DNA of 39,983 nucleotides, taken from Lachnoclostridium sp. An14 (lineage in GTDB: Bacteria > Bacillota > Clostridia > Lachnospirales > Lachnospiraceae). How positions within the stretch are numbered: the first letter of the stretch is position 1; each line of letters opens with the position of its first letter. This document shows positions 8,020 to 16,565 of this stretch, in pieces. The position numbers and the translations under genes are program-made. The notes beneath the pieces were generated by a model. The model was not told the DNA's origin and searched no databases. It saw nothing but the letters and a program-made list of their open reading frames with translations. The DNA lies in assembly GCF_002160755.1 (NCBI RefSeq), contig NZ_NFLE01000038.1, positions 1-39,983 on the forward strand, in the 5' to 3' direction.

Positions 8020-8559
8020 ATGGACCAGGATGACCGGATTGAAATCTATACGATTCCACCAAACTTTGCGGAAGAGGGAACGCTGTTTTCTGGACGAATC
8101 AAGACCAGAAATGCCGTGGAAACAGCGATTCTCTTATCAGTGCTCCTGCCCATTCTGTTATCCCTGGAGTTATCGGTCAAGGCAAAGATGTATCTGGGCA
8201 TGATTGTTCTGGTTCCAGTGGTGATACTGGCCGTTTTGGGTGTTCAGGGAGAGAGTCTGTTTGCGTTTATTGCAAGTTTTTTTCAGTTTCTCAGGCGAAG
8301 GCGGGTACTTCTTCCACCGGATGAAAGATACCGCCTGACACTGAACCGGAAAAAGGAAAAAGCCATGAGAGGAGGGAGAAAACGTCGTGGCAAAGAGCAG
8401 GGAAGAGCGGCAGAAGCGGCGGGAATGGAAACGGATGCTGAGAAGAACCCGAAAGGAATGGAAAACGCAGCAAAAGGAGTCTATGGGGCGGAAGAGGAAA
8501 ACGCAGCGTCCCAAACGAAGAAGAGGAGAGTCCAAAGAACCGGAAAGAGAACAGAGTGA
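8020..8559 (+). CDS. PrgI family (VirB3-like) membrane protein
   Basis: AAGGAGG (about 8003-8009) precedes the ATG. The N-terminus (IEIYTIPPNFAEEGTLFSG) followed by two membrane helices (about residues 34-52 and 56-74) is the PrgI signature. PrgI is the Gram-positive counterpart of VirB3 and sits directly before VirB4 in almost all such clusters, as here. After the segment RRRRVLLPPDERY (residues 92-104) the tail is Lys/Arg/Glu-rich and overlaps the start of the VirB4 gene by 173 bases in another frame. The usual PrgI core ends near residue 110, so the tail may owe its existence to the overlap. Confidence 0.8.
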   Translation: MDQDDRIEIYTIPPNFAEEGTLFSGRIKTRNAVETAILLSVLLPILLSLELSVKAKMYLGMIVLVPVVILAVLGVQGESLFAFIASFFQFLRRRRVLLPPDERYRLTLNRKKEKAMRGGRKRRGKEQGRAAEAAGMETDAEKNPKGMENAAKGVYGAEEENAASQTKKRRVQRTGKRTE

Positions 8560-11014
8560 ACACTATGATTTGCCCTATACCCGTGCGGCTGCTGAGATTC
8601 CGATTAAAGAAATCCGGAATGGGATTATCCATACCACAGATGGGCGGTACGTCAAAATCATTGAAGTACAGCCCATTAACTTCCTCCATCGAAGTGCCAG
8701 CGAACAGCGAAATATCATTTACTCCTACATGGGGTATTTAAAAATCGCGCCGCCGGAACTGCAGATGAAATCCATTGCCAAAAAGGCGGATATTTCCCAG
8801 TTTCTAAAAGCCATCAAAGAGGACATGGAAAAGGAACCGGATCCTCGTTGCCGGATGCTTCAGCAGGACTACGCTAACCTGATTACTTCTGTGGGATATA
8901 AGGAAGCGGTAACCCGGCGTTTTTTTCTGGTTTTTCAGGTTGATGCCCGAAGAAAAAGCGAACAGGAAGCGGCAAATCTGCTCCAGTCCTACGCACAGAC
9001 GGCAAAAAAGTATTTATATCAGTGTGGAAACGAGATTGAACTTTCCGAAAATCCTACGGAAGAAACCGCAGAGATTTTCTATCTGCTGCTGAACCGGAAA
9101 ACCAGTACCCGGACCAGCTTTTCGGACCGGCTCAATGAGGTCGTAGCATGGCATATCCGGGAAAACGGGGAGGAGAGCGCGGCTCGGATTCCCATTACCG
9201 AGATGTTTGCTCCCAGAGAACTGGATTTTCGGCATAGGAATTATGTTGTGATAGACGGTGTGTACCATACCTATCTGTTTGTCCCATCCGGTCGGTACCG
9301 GAACCGGGTGCCGGCTGGGTGGATGTCCCTGCTGGTCAACGCGGGGGAGGGGATTGACGTCGATTTGTTCCTCTACAAACAGGATAAAGTCAAAACCATT
9401 GAGCGGATTGGGCGCCGGATTCGCCTGAACCGCTCAAAAATCAAGGATACCTCGGATACCAATACGGATTTTGATGACCTGGCGGAATCCATTCAAGCCG
9501 GTTATTATCTCAAAAATGGACTTTCTGCCAATGAGGACTTTTATTATATCTGTATCCTGATTACCGTCACCGGTTACAGTCCAAAGGAGGTGGAATGGAG
9601 AGCAAGAGAAATGAGGAAACTTTTGAATGCCCAGGATATGGACACGGTATCCTGCATTTTTAAGGAAGAACAGGCATTTCGCTCGGCGCTGCCCCTGTTA
9701 AAGCTGGATAAAAGTATCTATGAGCGTTCCAAACGCAATGTGCTGACTTCTGGAGCTGCCAGCTGCTACCCGTTCACCTCTTTTGAAATGTCGGATAAGG
9801 ACGGAATTCTTATGGGAGTGAATACGGCAAACAGCTCTCTGGTGATTATCGATATCTTTAACTCTATGGTTTATAAAAATGCCAATATTGCCATTATGGG
9901 GACGACCGGGGCCGGCAAGACCTTTTTGCTACAGCTGATGGCACTGCGGATGCGGCGGAAAAACATCCAGGTATTTATCATTGCACCGGACAAGGGACAC
10001 GAGTTTGCCAGAGCCTGTACCAATATCGGTGGAGCCTATATCAAGATTTCACCAGGTTCCCTCAACTGTATCAATATCATGGAGATTCGCAAACGGGATT
10101 CCGCAGCTAATCAGATTCTGGATGGAACCGTCACCGAGCAGTCAGAACTGGCCTCCAAAATACAGGGACTGCATATTTTCTTTTCCCTTCTTATCCCGGA
10201 TATGACCCATGAGGAGCGGCAGCTTTTGGATGAGGCATTGGTCACGACCTATTATAATAAGGGAATTACCTACGAGAATGAAAGCCTGAATGACCCGGAA
10301 AACCCAGAGCAGTACCGTCCTATGCCGATTCTCGGGGACGTATATCAGATTCTGATTGAAAAACCGGAAACAAAGCGGATGGCGAATATCCTGGCCCGTC
10401 TGGTTCATGGCTCGGCGTCCAGTTTCAACCAGCAGACAAATATTGACCGCGAAAACAAGTACATGATTCTGGATATTTCCGAGCTCAGCGGCGATATGCT
10501 GCCAGTTGGGATGTATGTAGCCTTGGATTACGTCTGGTCAAAGGCAAAGGAGGACCGGACGGTAGAGAAAGCAATCTTTATCGATGAGGTCTGGCAGCTG
10601 ATCGGTGCTTCATCAAATGAGATGGCGGCGGAATATGTGCTGGAAATCTTTAAGATTATCCGTGGTTACGGAGGCAGCGCCGTATGTGCTACCCAGGATT
10701 TTTCTGACTTCATGGCGTTAAAGGACGGGAAATACGGCAGGGGAATCATCAATGCCTGCAAGACGAAAATCGTGCTGAATCTGGAAAATGACGAGGCCAA
10801 AAAAGTCCAGGAGCTTTTGCATTTGTCAGATGCGGAGCGGATGGAAATCGTCCATTTTGAACGGGGGAAAGGTATGATTTCCACCAACAGCAATAACCTG
10901 ACTCTGGAATTTAAGGCAAGTCAGCTGGAGAAAGATTTGATTACGACCGACCGAAGAGACCTTCAGAAGCTAAAGGAGCGTTTGGAAAAGGCCGGTACAC
11001 ATACGTTGGCGTAG
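8387..11014 (+). CDS. VirB4-like type IV secretion ATPase
   Basis: This ATPase powers assembly of the conjugation channel and works with VirD4 at the membrane base. The 875-residue protein begins with a very basic stretch (residues 1-55), followed by the VirB4 N-terminal domain (about 60-430) and the RecA-like ATPase domain. Walker A is GTTGAGKT at 505-512 and Walker B ends in Asp733-Glu734 (FIDEVW). A conserved ATQDFSD segment is near residues 765-771. The GTG start at 8387 has GGAGGG about 10 bases upstream. An ATG at 8483 (after AAGGAG) would remove 32 basic residues and most of the overlap with PrgI, so the true start is uncertain. All ATPase motifs are intact. Confidence 0.92.
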   Translation: MAKSREERQKRREWKRMLRRTRKEWKTQQKESMGRKRKTQRPKRRRGESKEPEREQSEHYDLPYTRAAAEIPIKEIRNGIIHTTDGRYVKIIEVQPINFLHRSASEQRNIIYSYMGYLKIAPPELQMKSIAKKADISQFLKAIKEDMEKEPDPRCRMLQQDYANLITSVGYKEAVTRRFFLVFQVDARRKSEQEAANLLQSYAQTAKKYLYQCGNEIELSENPTEETAEIFYLLLNRKTSTRTSFSDRLNEVVAWHIRENGEESAARIPITEMFAPRELDFRHRNYVVIDGVYHTYLFVPSGRYRNRVPAGWMSLLVNAGEGIDVDLFLYKQDKVKTIERIGRRIRLNRSKIKDTSDTNTDFDDLAESIQAGYYLKNGLSANEDFYYICILITVTGYSPKEVEWRAREMRKLLNAQDMDTVSCIFKEEQAFRSALPLLKLDKSIYERSKRNVLTSGAASCYPFTSFEMSDKDGILMGVNTANSSLVIIDIFNSMVYKNANIAIMGTTGAGKTFLLQLMALRMRRKNIQVFIIAPDKGHEFARACTNIGGAYIKISPGSLNCINIMEIRKRDSAANQILDGTVTEQSELASKIQGLHIFFSLLIPDMTHEERQLLDEALVTTYYNKGITYENESLNDPENPEQYRPMPILGDVYQILIEKPETKRMANILARLVHGSASSFNQQTNIDRENKYMILDISELSGDMLPVGMYVALDYVWSKAKEDRTVEKAIFIDEVWQLIGASSNEMAAEYVLEIFKIIRGYGGSAVCATQDFSDFMALKDGKYGRGIINACKTKIVLNLENDEAKKVQELLHLSDAERMEIVHFERGKGMISTNSNNLTLEFKASQLEKDLITTDRRDLQKLKERLEKAGTHTLA

Positions 11015-11053
11015 CAGTCCGCGAAGAAGGCAGCAGGAAAGGAGTGAATGAAC

Positions 11054-11593
11054 ATGGCGGTCTATCAGAATCCGGAGGAGACAGCGCGAAAGGTACTGTC
11101 CATGCTCCGCAAATACAATGTGATGTATCCGGAGCAGTTGGTCGCGTTCTTTTATGGAGAGGAAACTTCTGTTCTGCGGGCTATAAGACGCTTGGAGAAA
11201 AAGCGGCAGCTATACCTGAATCCTTATACCGGGCTCCTGGCCTCCAGCGAAAATGCCTATTCCCTGAAAGATGACGGAACGATTTTAAGCCTTTGGGTAT
11301 TGGCGGATTTATGCCGGAGGCGGCCGGTGGAATACCATTTCCTGGCTGAACATGAGGACTTTCCGGTCAGGCTGCTGTTTATCAGCAGCCAGGAACTCTA
11401 TGATATTGTTTACGTGGATACCGGCAGCCTGAAGCTGGTCAATGGCTTATACCGAGAGGGCAGGCGACCGGCGGAAAGCCACATCGTGGTACTGGAGGAT
11501 GGAAATCTGATCGGGCAGGTGCAGATTCCCGGCGCAATCGGATATTGTGTGGTAAAGGAAGGAGGCGTGGTGGAGTATTATCGAAAGAAGTAA
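11054..11593 (+). CDS. Conjugative element accessory protein (DUF5697-like)
   Basis: AAAGGAG lies 9 bases before ATG 11054; a second ATG at 11048 is too close to the site. The 179-residue protein opens with a winged-helix-like region (EETARKVLSMLRKYNVMYPE, then VLRAIRRLEKKRQLYL), followed by a mixed alpha/beta C-terminal half (RLLFISSQELYDIVYVD, HIVVLEDGNLIGQVQIP). I associate this layout with a family of unknown function (DUF5697) found between VirB4 and VirD4 genes of Firmicutes conjugative elements, but the number is from memory. It may be a small regulatory or DNA-associated protein of the transfer apparatus. Confidence 0.6.
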   Translation: MAVYQNPEETARKVLSMLRKYNVMYPEQLVAFFYGEETSVLRAIRRLEKKRQLYLNPYTGLLASSENAYSLKDDGTILSLWVLADLCRRRPVEYHFLAEHEDFPVRLLFISSQELYDIVYVDTGSLKLVNGLYREGRRPAESHIVVLEDGNLIGQVQIPGAIGYCVVKEGGVVEYYRKK

Positions 11594-11594
11594 G

Positions 11595-12338
11595 GTGGAA
11601 GAACTGGCGGGGAAGCAGTCGAAAATCCTGGAAGAAATCCAGCGGATTGCCTGTAAAATGCAGGAGAAACTGGCGGAAGCCAGAAATGCGGAGGAGATTT
11701 ATATGCGGAGCGGACAGTGCTTTGATTTTCAGTATGAACAATTCATGGAATTGACAAGAGAGTGTTCCATCTGTGCGGAGCAGCTGACGGAACGTCTGCG
11801 GCATATGATTCTTGATGGCGACTGGCCGGCGGAGGAAAAACAACGATATCGGGGACAGTTGATTCAATCCCATCGGATTACGGTGTCTTATAAAGATGAA
11901 ATTGTAAAGGTCATGCTTCCAATACTGCTCCCTCACCGGAAAGGAACGTACAGCGATTATATTTATAAGCCACTGTATCTGGCGCTCAAAGACTGGTGCC
12001 AGCTTCGCCTGGAGCAGGGGGAAAGCCTGCCTTTTTATGAGAAGGCGACCATATGCTTTCAGCATATGTATGATGAATGTCTTCCCAAAAGTCGTATCCG
12101 TGATCATGACAACATGGAAGAAAAGCAGGTGGTAGATGCGCTTGGAATGTTTTTTTTGCAGTCAGATGGAGGGCTGTTTTTAAATACCTATCATGTCACT
12201 TTGATATCGAACCAGGACCGGACGGTCCTTTTTTTGATGCCGCAGGAATGGTTCCCATCATGGCTCCAGAAAGAAAACAGAGGGACAGACATATCGAAAA
12301 AATCGGCTGTTGTCAGCGCAGAAAATTCGACAGGGTAA
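11595..12338 (+). CDS. Hypothetical conjugative element protein with N-terminal coiled coil
   Basis: GTG 11595 is one base after the previous stop, with no strong binding site of its own, which points to translational coupling. The 247-residue protein begins with a probable coiled coil (residues 1-45, LAGKQSKILEEIQRIACKMQ) and continues with helical, mostly hydrophilic sequence containing scattered cysteines. A beta-rich end follows (FFLQSDGGLFLNTYHVTLI). There is no signal peptide or membrane helix, so it is predicted to be cytoplasmic. I do not recognise the family. Its place between VirB4 and VirD4 suggests a role in substrate handling or regulation of transfer. Confidence 0.55.
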   Translation: MEELAGKQSKILEEIQRIACKMQEKLAEARNAEEIYMRSGQCFDFQYEQFMELTRECSICAEQLTERLRHMILDGDWPAEEKQRYRGQLIQSHRITVSYKDEIVKVMLPILLPHRKGTYSDYIYKPLYLALKDWCQLRLEQGESLPFYEKATICFQHMYDECLPKSRIRDHDNMEEKQVVDALGMFFLQSDGGLFLNTYHVTLISNQDRTVLFLMPQEWFPSWLQKENRGTDISKKSAVVSAENSTG

Positions 12339-12458
12339 GAAAAGGAGAAATCCGCGGTTTGACTGCATTCATGCAAGCGAAAAGACAAAAAATTTTACCC
12401 AGGGTTGGAGTGAATAGGGTAAGAGTTGGAGATACATGGGTATAAGAGGAGGATACAT

Positions 12459-13565
12459 ATGGGACTGGATCGAAAGGATGAACTCCTTCTTCTTGTTGCG
12501 GTCAGCGGCGAACTCCCGGCTGACTGGATTGGGATTGCGGTAGGGTCTGAGTCCTATGGAGCGGCATTGATTACCAGATTAAAGAAGGAGGGAATGCTGC
12601 GTCAGAGGAAAAAGGATGGGCTGTGGGGTTATCTGCTGTCTGCAAAGGCCAAACGATATCTGTTGGCGCGATATCCCGAGGACGTAGAAAGGTACCTGAT
12701 GGGTTCGTCCAGCACCAATTTGGTTAAAAGTGAACCGGATAAGCGCCTTCGCCTGCACCGGATGAGCATGGTATGGATTCTTTGCCGAAAAGCAGGAATC
12801 GGCATTTTCACCCACCAAAAGCCGGCGATTCCATGGGAGATGGGAAGGGCGACTGAACCGGGAGTATTATGGGAGCAATCAGATTGGGCGGCTTATTATG
12901 GTGTCGCCGAATGGAAACGGCCAGAGGATTTAGAGATTAAGGGCTCCAGAGCCTGCGGCCTTTTGGTCGGGAACCGCGGTTACATCGTGTACAATACCAT
13001 GGACCGGCTGATGAAATGGACTCCGAAAATCGAGCGGAATCTGGCAGGACGTCTGGAAGTCCGAATAAGAAAGTGTGGAGGTACTCTTTTGACCGGAGCA
13101 GTCTTTTTCGGGAGGGATATGTTCATGCTTCGACGGCTGCTGGAGAGCGAGGGAGGAATCAAAGGGAATCTGTTTTCTCTGGATGATGTCTATGAGCATT
13201 ATTACTATGTTCCGCTCAAGGTGGAAGCGTGGCTCCAGCTCCGGCTGTTGTGTGAAGATGAGGGGAATCGGCGTCTGATGACATTTCTGGGTGAGATGTT
13301 AAAGAAGCCTCAAAAAGAAGAGGGACATTTGGAAGATGGCTGGGATAGGAATGACAGGCCGGTATATTTTTGCTATCTCATGGACTTAAGAAAACTCTCG
13401 CGCATTTTGAAAAGACCGATATCACGGCAGGGAAATCTGGTCTGCTTTTCTTATCAGGCCCAGGCGCTCAAGGAGATTTTTCCAGAGCCTTTTCAGATTC
13501 AGGCGCTGGAGCCGGAGAAAACTGCCCGGTATCTGGGCTGGAAGGGGCCGCAGTATAGGAAGTAA
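12459..13565 (+). CDS. Winged-helix protein of the transfer operon (replication-relaxation/MobC-like)
   Basis: AGAGGAGG (12445-12452) lies 6 bases before the ATG, one of the best start sites in the operon. The 368-residue protein has an N-terminal winged helix-turn-helix (about residues 1-80: DELLLLVAVSG, GAALITRLKKEGMLRQRK, WGYLLSAKAKRYL). The region from about 100 to 300 is alpha/beta (GLLVGNRGYIVYNTMDRLMKW). This resembles the replication-relaxation family often encoded beside coupling proteins in Gram-positive mobile elements. A link to origin processing or plasmid-like replication is inferred from fold and position. It follows a 120-bp gap and precedes the VirD4 gene. Confidence 0.55.
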   Translation: MGLDRKDELLLLVAVSGELPADWIGIAVGSESYGAALITRLKKEGMLRQRKKDGLWGYLLSAKAKRYLLARYPEDVERYLMGSSSTNLVKSEPDKRLRLHRMSMVWILCRKAGIGIFTHQKPAIPWEMGRATEPGVLWEQSDWAAYYGVAEWKRPEDLEIKGSRACGLLVGNRGYIVYNTMDRLMKWTPKIERNLAGRLEVRIRKCGGTLLTGAVFFGRDMFMLRRLLESEGGIKGNLFSLDDVYEHYYYVPLKVEAWLQLRLLCEDEGNRRLMTFLGEMLKKPQKEEGHLEDGWDRNDRPVYFCYLMDLRKLSRILKRPISRQGNLVCFSYQAQALKEIFPEPFQIQALEPEKTARYLGWKGPQYRK

Positions 13566-13594
13566 GGGAGGCGAGTGAAACGAAGAATGGGAAC

Positions 13595-15505
13595 ATGACT
13601 CAAGATGAAGTAAAAGAATTTGTAAAAAGCCTGCTTGGCACACCGGAGAGAAGACGATTTCTGCTCGGAATCGGCATGTTGCTTTTTCTGGCGGTTTATG
13701 TCAGCGGCCTGATTTGCCAGATTATGGAGGATGCGGGAACTGCCAGTTTAAATCCGATTTTCTGTCTTGCAACAGCCATGTTTTCCCTTCAGGGCTGGAA
13801 GACAACTTCGTTTGTGCTGCTTTTATTTGCGGCGTTGGGAGCAGTGATTGTCTTTCAAGGGAAGCAGGATACTCTGGCCGGAACGGATACGGAGCGCAAT
13901 TTCTTTTATTCCAGCCTGGGAACCTATGGAACTGCCGGATATATGCCGGATAGAGAGCGAAGCCAGGTATTGAAGGAAGACCGTCAGACTCGAGATGTGG
14001 ATGGAATTATTTTGGGGCAGGATTTAAAGTGGGATACCATTATCAGTTTGCCGAAGGATTCCCGTTTAAATCGGAACATTGCAGTCTGCGGTTCTCAGGG
14101 CTCTATGAAGTCCAGGGCGTTTGCGAGAAACATGATTCTCCAGTGTGTGCGGAGGGGAGAGAGCATGTTCCTGACCGACCCGAAATCGGAACTCTATGAA
14201 GACACTGCTGCTTATTTAAAAGAGCAGGGTTATACAGTACGGCAGTGGAACCTGATTTCCTTAGACCATTCAGATGCCTGGGATTGTCTGGCTGAGATTG
14301 ACGGCGGCGGTTTGATTGACACATTTGTGGATGTGGTCATCCGCAATACCACGGATAAATTCGACCACTTTTATGATAATACGGAAATGGATTTGTTAAA
14401 GGCGCTCTGTCTGTATGTATATCACGAATACGAAGAGGAAAATCGGACATTTGCCGAAGCATATAAATTACTGATTAACCAGAGCCTGGAAGCATTGGAC
14501 GGTATTTTTGACCGGCTTCCGACTTCCCACCCGGCGAAAGGGCCGTACCGGCTGTTTTCCAAAGCAGAGAAAGTGAAGGGGAATGCGGTATTGGGCCTGG
14601 GAACCCGGCTTCAGATTATGCAGAATGAGAAGGTGCAGAAGATTACCAGCTATTCGGAGATCGATTTAACTTTGCCGGGAAAAGAAAAATGCGCTTACTT
14701 CTGTATCACATCTGACCAGGATTCCACCTATGATGTGCTGGCAACGTTGTTCGTATCCTTCCTTTGTATCAAGCTGGTTCGGTTCGCGGATAGTCAGCCG
14801 GATCGAAAGCTGCCGGTAACAGTCCATTTCATCTTAGATGAGTTTCCAAATATCGGAGTAGTTCCCGATTTCAAAAAGAAATTGGCCACGGCCAGAAGTC
14901 GTGGCCTGGGAATGAGCATTATTTTTCAGAACATTCCTCAGCTGCAGAACCGGTATCCGGACGGGCAATGGGAAGAAATCCTAGGTGGCTGCGATATTTC
15001 TTTGTTTCTGGGCTGCAATGATATGACGACAGCCACCTATTACAGCGAGAGGTCTGGCGATGTGACGGTGGGGGTATCCTCCGTTCGCAAGAACCTGTCT
15101 ACCATGCGGATGAGTGATTATGTGCCGGATTATTCAGAAACCAGTTCGGTGGGAAAGCGAAAGCTGCTGCTTCCGGATGAAATACTTCGCTTCCCGTTAA
15201 ATCAGGCATTGGTAATTATTCGCGGACAAAAGGTACTGCGGGTTCGGAAGTTTGATTATTCCAGGCATCCGGAGGCCAAGAAGCTGGTGCTGGAAAAAAC
15301 GGAAGAGCATGTTCCGGAATGGAGACAGCGGGAACAAAAGGAACAGGATGGAATGGAAATGACGCCGCAGGAACTGGAGGAACCATTTGACAGAGAAAAA
15401 GAAGAATTAGAAAATATGGCTTGGGGAAATGAGGAGGAAGCGGCAAAAGCATTTCATGGAGAACAAATTGAACGAGTGGAGGATTTATTTACGGATGAAT
15501 GGTAG
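13595..15505 (+). CDS. VirD4/TraG-type coupling ATPase
   Basis: The coupling protein brings the relaxase-DNA complex to the channel and pumps DNA using ATP. The 636-residue chain has two N-terminal membrane helices (about residues 22-42 and 66-86) and a TraG/VirD4 ATPase domain. Walker A is GSQGSMKS at 166-173, with Met-Lys-Ser replacing the usual Gly-Lys-Thr end, as in many Gram-positive TraG proteins. LTDPKSELY follows at about 194-202, and Walker B ends in Asp415-Glu416 (FILDEFPNIG). The C-terminus (after about 560) is acidic and Glu-rich. The start ATG has no ideal binding site. Its relaxase partner is not in the window. Confidence 0.92.
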   Translation: MTQDEVKEFVKSLLGTPERRRFLLGIGMLLFLAVYVSGLICQIMEDAGTASLNPIFCLATAMFSLQGWKTTSFVLLLFAALGAVIVFQGKQDTLAGTDTERNFFYSSLGTYGTAGYMPDRERSQVLKEDRQTRDVDGIILGQDLKWDTIISLPKDSRLNRNIAVCGSQGSMKSRAFARNMILQCVRRGESMFLTDPKSELYEDTAAYLKEQGYTVRQWNLISLDHSDAWDCLAEIDGGGLIDTFVDVVIRNTTDKFDHFYDNTEMDLLKALCLYVYHEYEEENRTFAEAYKLLINQSLEALDGIFDRLPTSHPAKGPYRLFSKAEKVKGNAVLGLGTRLQIMQNEKVQKITSYSEIDLTLPGKEKCAYFCITSDQDSTYDVLATLFVSFLCIKLVRFADSQPDRKLPVTVHFILDEFPNIGVVPDFKKKLATARSRGLGMSIIFQNIPQLQNRYPDGQWEEILGGCDISLFLGCNDMTTATYYSERSGDVTVGVSSVRKNLSTMRMSDYVPDYSETSSVGKRKLLLPDEILRFPLNQALVIIRGQKVLRVRKFDYSRHPEAKKLVLEKTEEHVPEWRQREQKEQDGMEMTPQELEEPFDREKEELENMAWGNEEEAAKAFHGEQIERVEDLFTDEW

Positions 15506-15779
15506 AAATCGATTATGGGAGGATGAGAAACTAATCTGTGTGTTAGAGCAGGAATTTGACCTGAAGAAAAGAGTGTGGACGGCTGAAGAATTAAAGAAGG
15601 CCAGAAACGCTCTTTTTGCATTCCCGGATGTGAAAGCATTTTTATCAGAGACGGGATGGAGCCGGGATAATCCAGAGTGTTCTTCTGAAGAATATCTGAC
15701 CACAGAAAGAATCTGCAGGTGGATAGACGGAAGGTTTATTTATTTTTCGAAACTTTTGTGGGAGGTAGGCTGTCCATGA
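15495..15779 (+). CDS. Small hypothetical protein between VirD4 and sortase
   Basis: The ATG at 15495 overlaps the end of the VirD4 gene (stop at 15503-15505), and its own stop overlaps the next ATG, so it is translationally coupled on both sides. The longer open frame from 15429 would overlap by a further 66 bases without a binding site. The product of 94 residues is charged and probably helical, with no signal peptide (RLWEDEKLICVLEQEFDLKK, RVWTAEELKKARNALFAFPD). Family not recognised. Confidence 0.55.
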   Translation: MNGRNRLWEDEKLICVLEQEFDLKKRVWTAEELKKARNALFAFPDVKAFLSETGWSRDNPECSSEEYLTTERICRWIDGRFIYFSKLLWEVGCP

Positions 15780-16546
15780 GGAAATTGCGTTTGGCTGCGG
15801 CCATTGTGCTTTGTCTGCTGTTTGCTGCAACTACAGCCATTCTGGTTGTTCGGTTCAAGAAACTGAGAGGAGAACAGACGGTATTTGAGGAACTGGCAGG
15901 AGAAGTAGAAGAAGTAAGGACACGTGAGTACAGTTTTACGGATTATGAGACCAGGCTGAAACCGGCAGCAGAAGCAAAACAAATTCTGCCGGAGTATAAT
16001 CTTCTTTATCAGGAGAATACCGACCTTGCAGGATGGGTAAAGATTGAAGGTACCCGAATCAATTATCCGGTGATGTCTACGCCAGAGGAGCCGGAATTTT
16101 ATCTGCATCGTGATTTTTATAGGCAGGAATCCTACAGTGGGACACCATTTATCGGACAGGACTATCAGGCGGAGAATCCAATCCTGATGCTATTTGGACA
16201 TCATATGAGGAATGGAACGATGTTTTCGGATCTGATGAAATACCAGGATGATTCGTTTTGGGGCAATCACCGTACCATACAATTTGATACTTTATACGAA
16301 AAGAGGGAATATGAAATTTTTGCCGTTGGTTATGCGCCATCAGCATCTGAAGCGGAACAATACGTGCAATTTTATTCATTTACAGGTAGCTCAGGATATC
16401 AAGAATACATACAGTTATTAAAAGAGGAGGCGCTCTATGAAACCGGGATTTGGCCGGATAGAGCGCCTCTTTTGCTGCTCATCACTTGCAGTTATCAGGA
16501 AATGGATGGGAGATTTTTTGTGGCTGGCTGCCTGAAAGAAGAATGA
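15776..16546 (+). CDS. srtB: Class B sortase
   Basis: Sortases are membrane transpeptidases that attach surface proteins to the wall or join pilin subunits. GGAGGT lies 9 bases before ATG 15776, which overlaps the previous stop. The 256-residue protein has an N-terminal membrane anchor (about residues 5-26). The catalytic residues are His142 in FGHHMRNG, Cys238 in LLITCSY and Arg246 in DGRFFVAG, and the YPVMSTPEEPEFYLHRDF segment is typical of class B. Class B enzymes in conjugative elements are common but rarely characterised. No obvious sorting-signal substrate is encoded in the window. The closest candidate is the surface protein at 7287-8012, which lacks a recognisable motif. Confidence 0.9.
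   Translation: MRKLRLAAAIVLCLLFAATTAILVVRFKKLRGEQTVFEELAGEVEEVRTREYSFTDYETRLKPAAEAKQILPEYNLLYQENTDLAGWVKIEGTRINYPVMSTPEEPEFYLHRDFYRQESYSGTPFIGQDYQAENPILMLFGHHMRNGTMFSDLMKYQDDSFWGNHRTIQFDTLYEKREYEIFAVGYAPSASEAEQYVQFYSFTGSSGYQEYIQLLKEEALYETGIWPDRAPLLLLITCSYQEMDGRFFVAGCLKEE
16427..16473 (+). other. Terminator-like hairpin inside the sortase gene
   Basis: GAGGCGCTCTAT (16427-16438) and its exact reverse complement (16458-16469) form a 12-bp stem, with CCGG repeated in the 19-base loop and four T following. It lies wholly inside coding sequence, about 75 bases before the stop of the sortase gene. It may reduce expression of the downstream gene or be a by-product of codon choice. Confidence 0.45.
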
Positions 16547-16565
16547 CGGGATTCAAAAAGGAACG

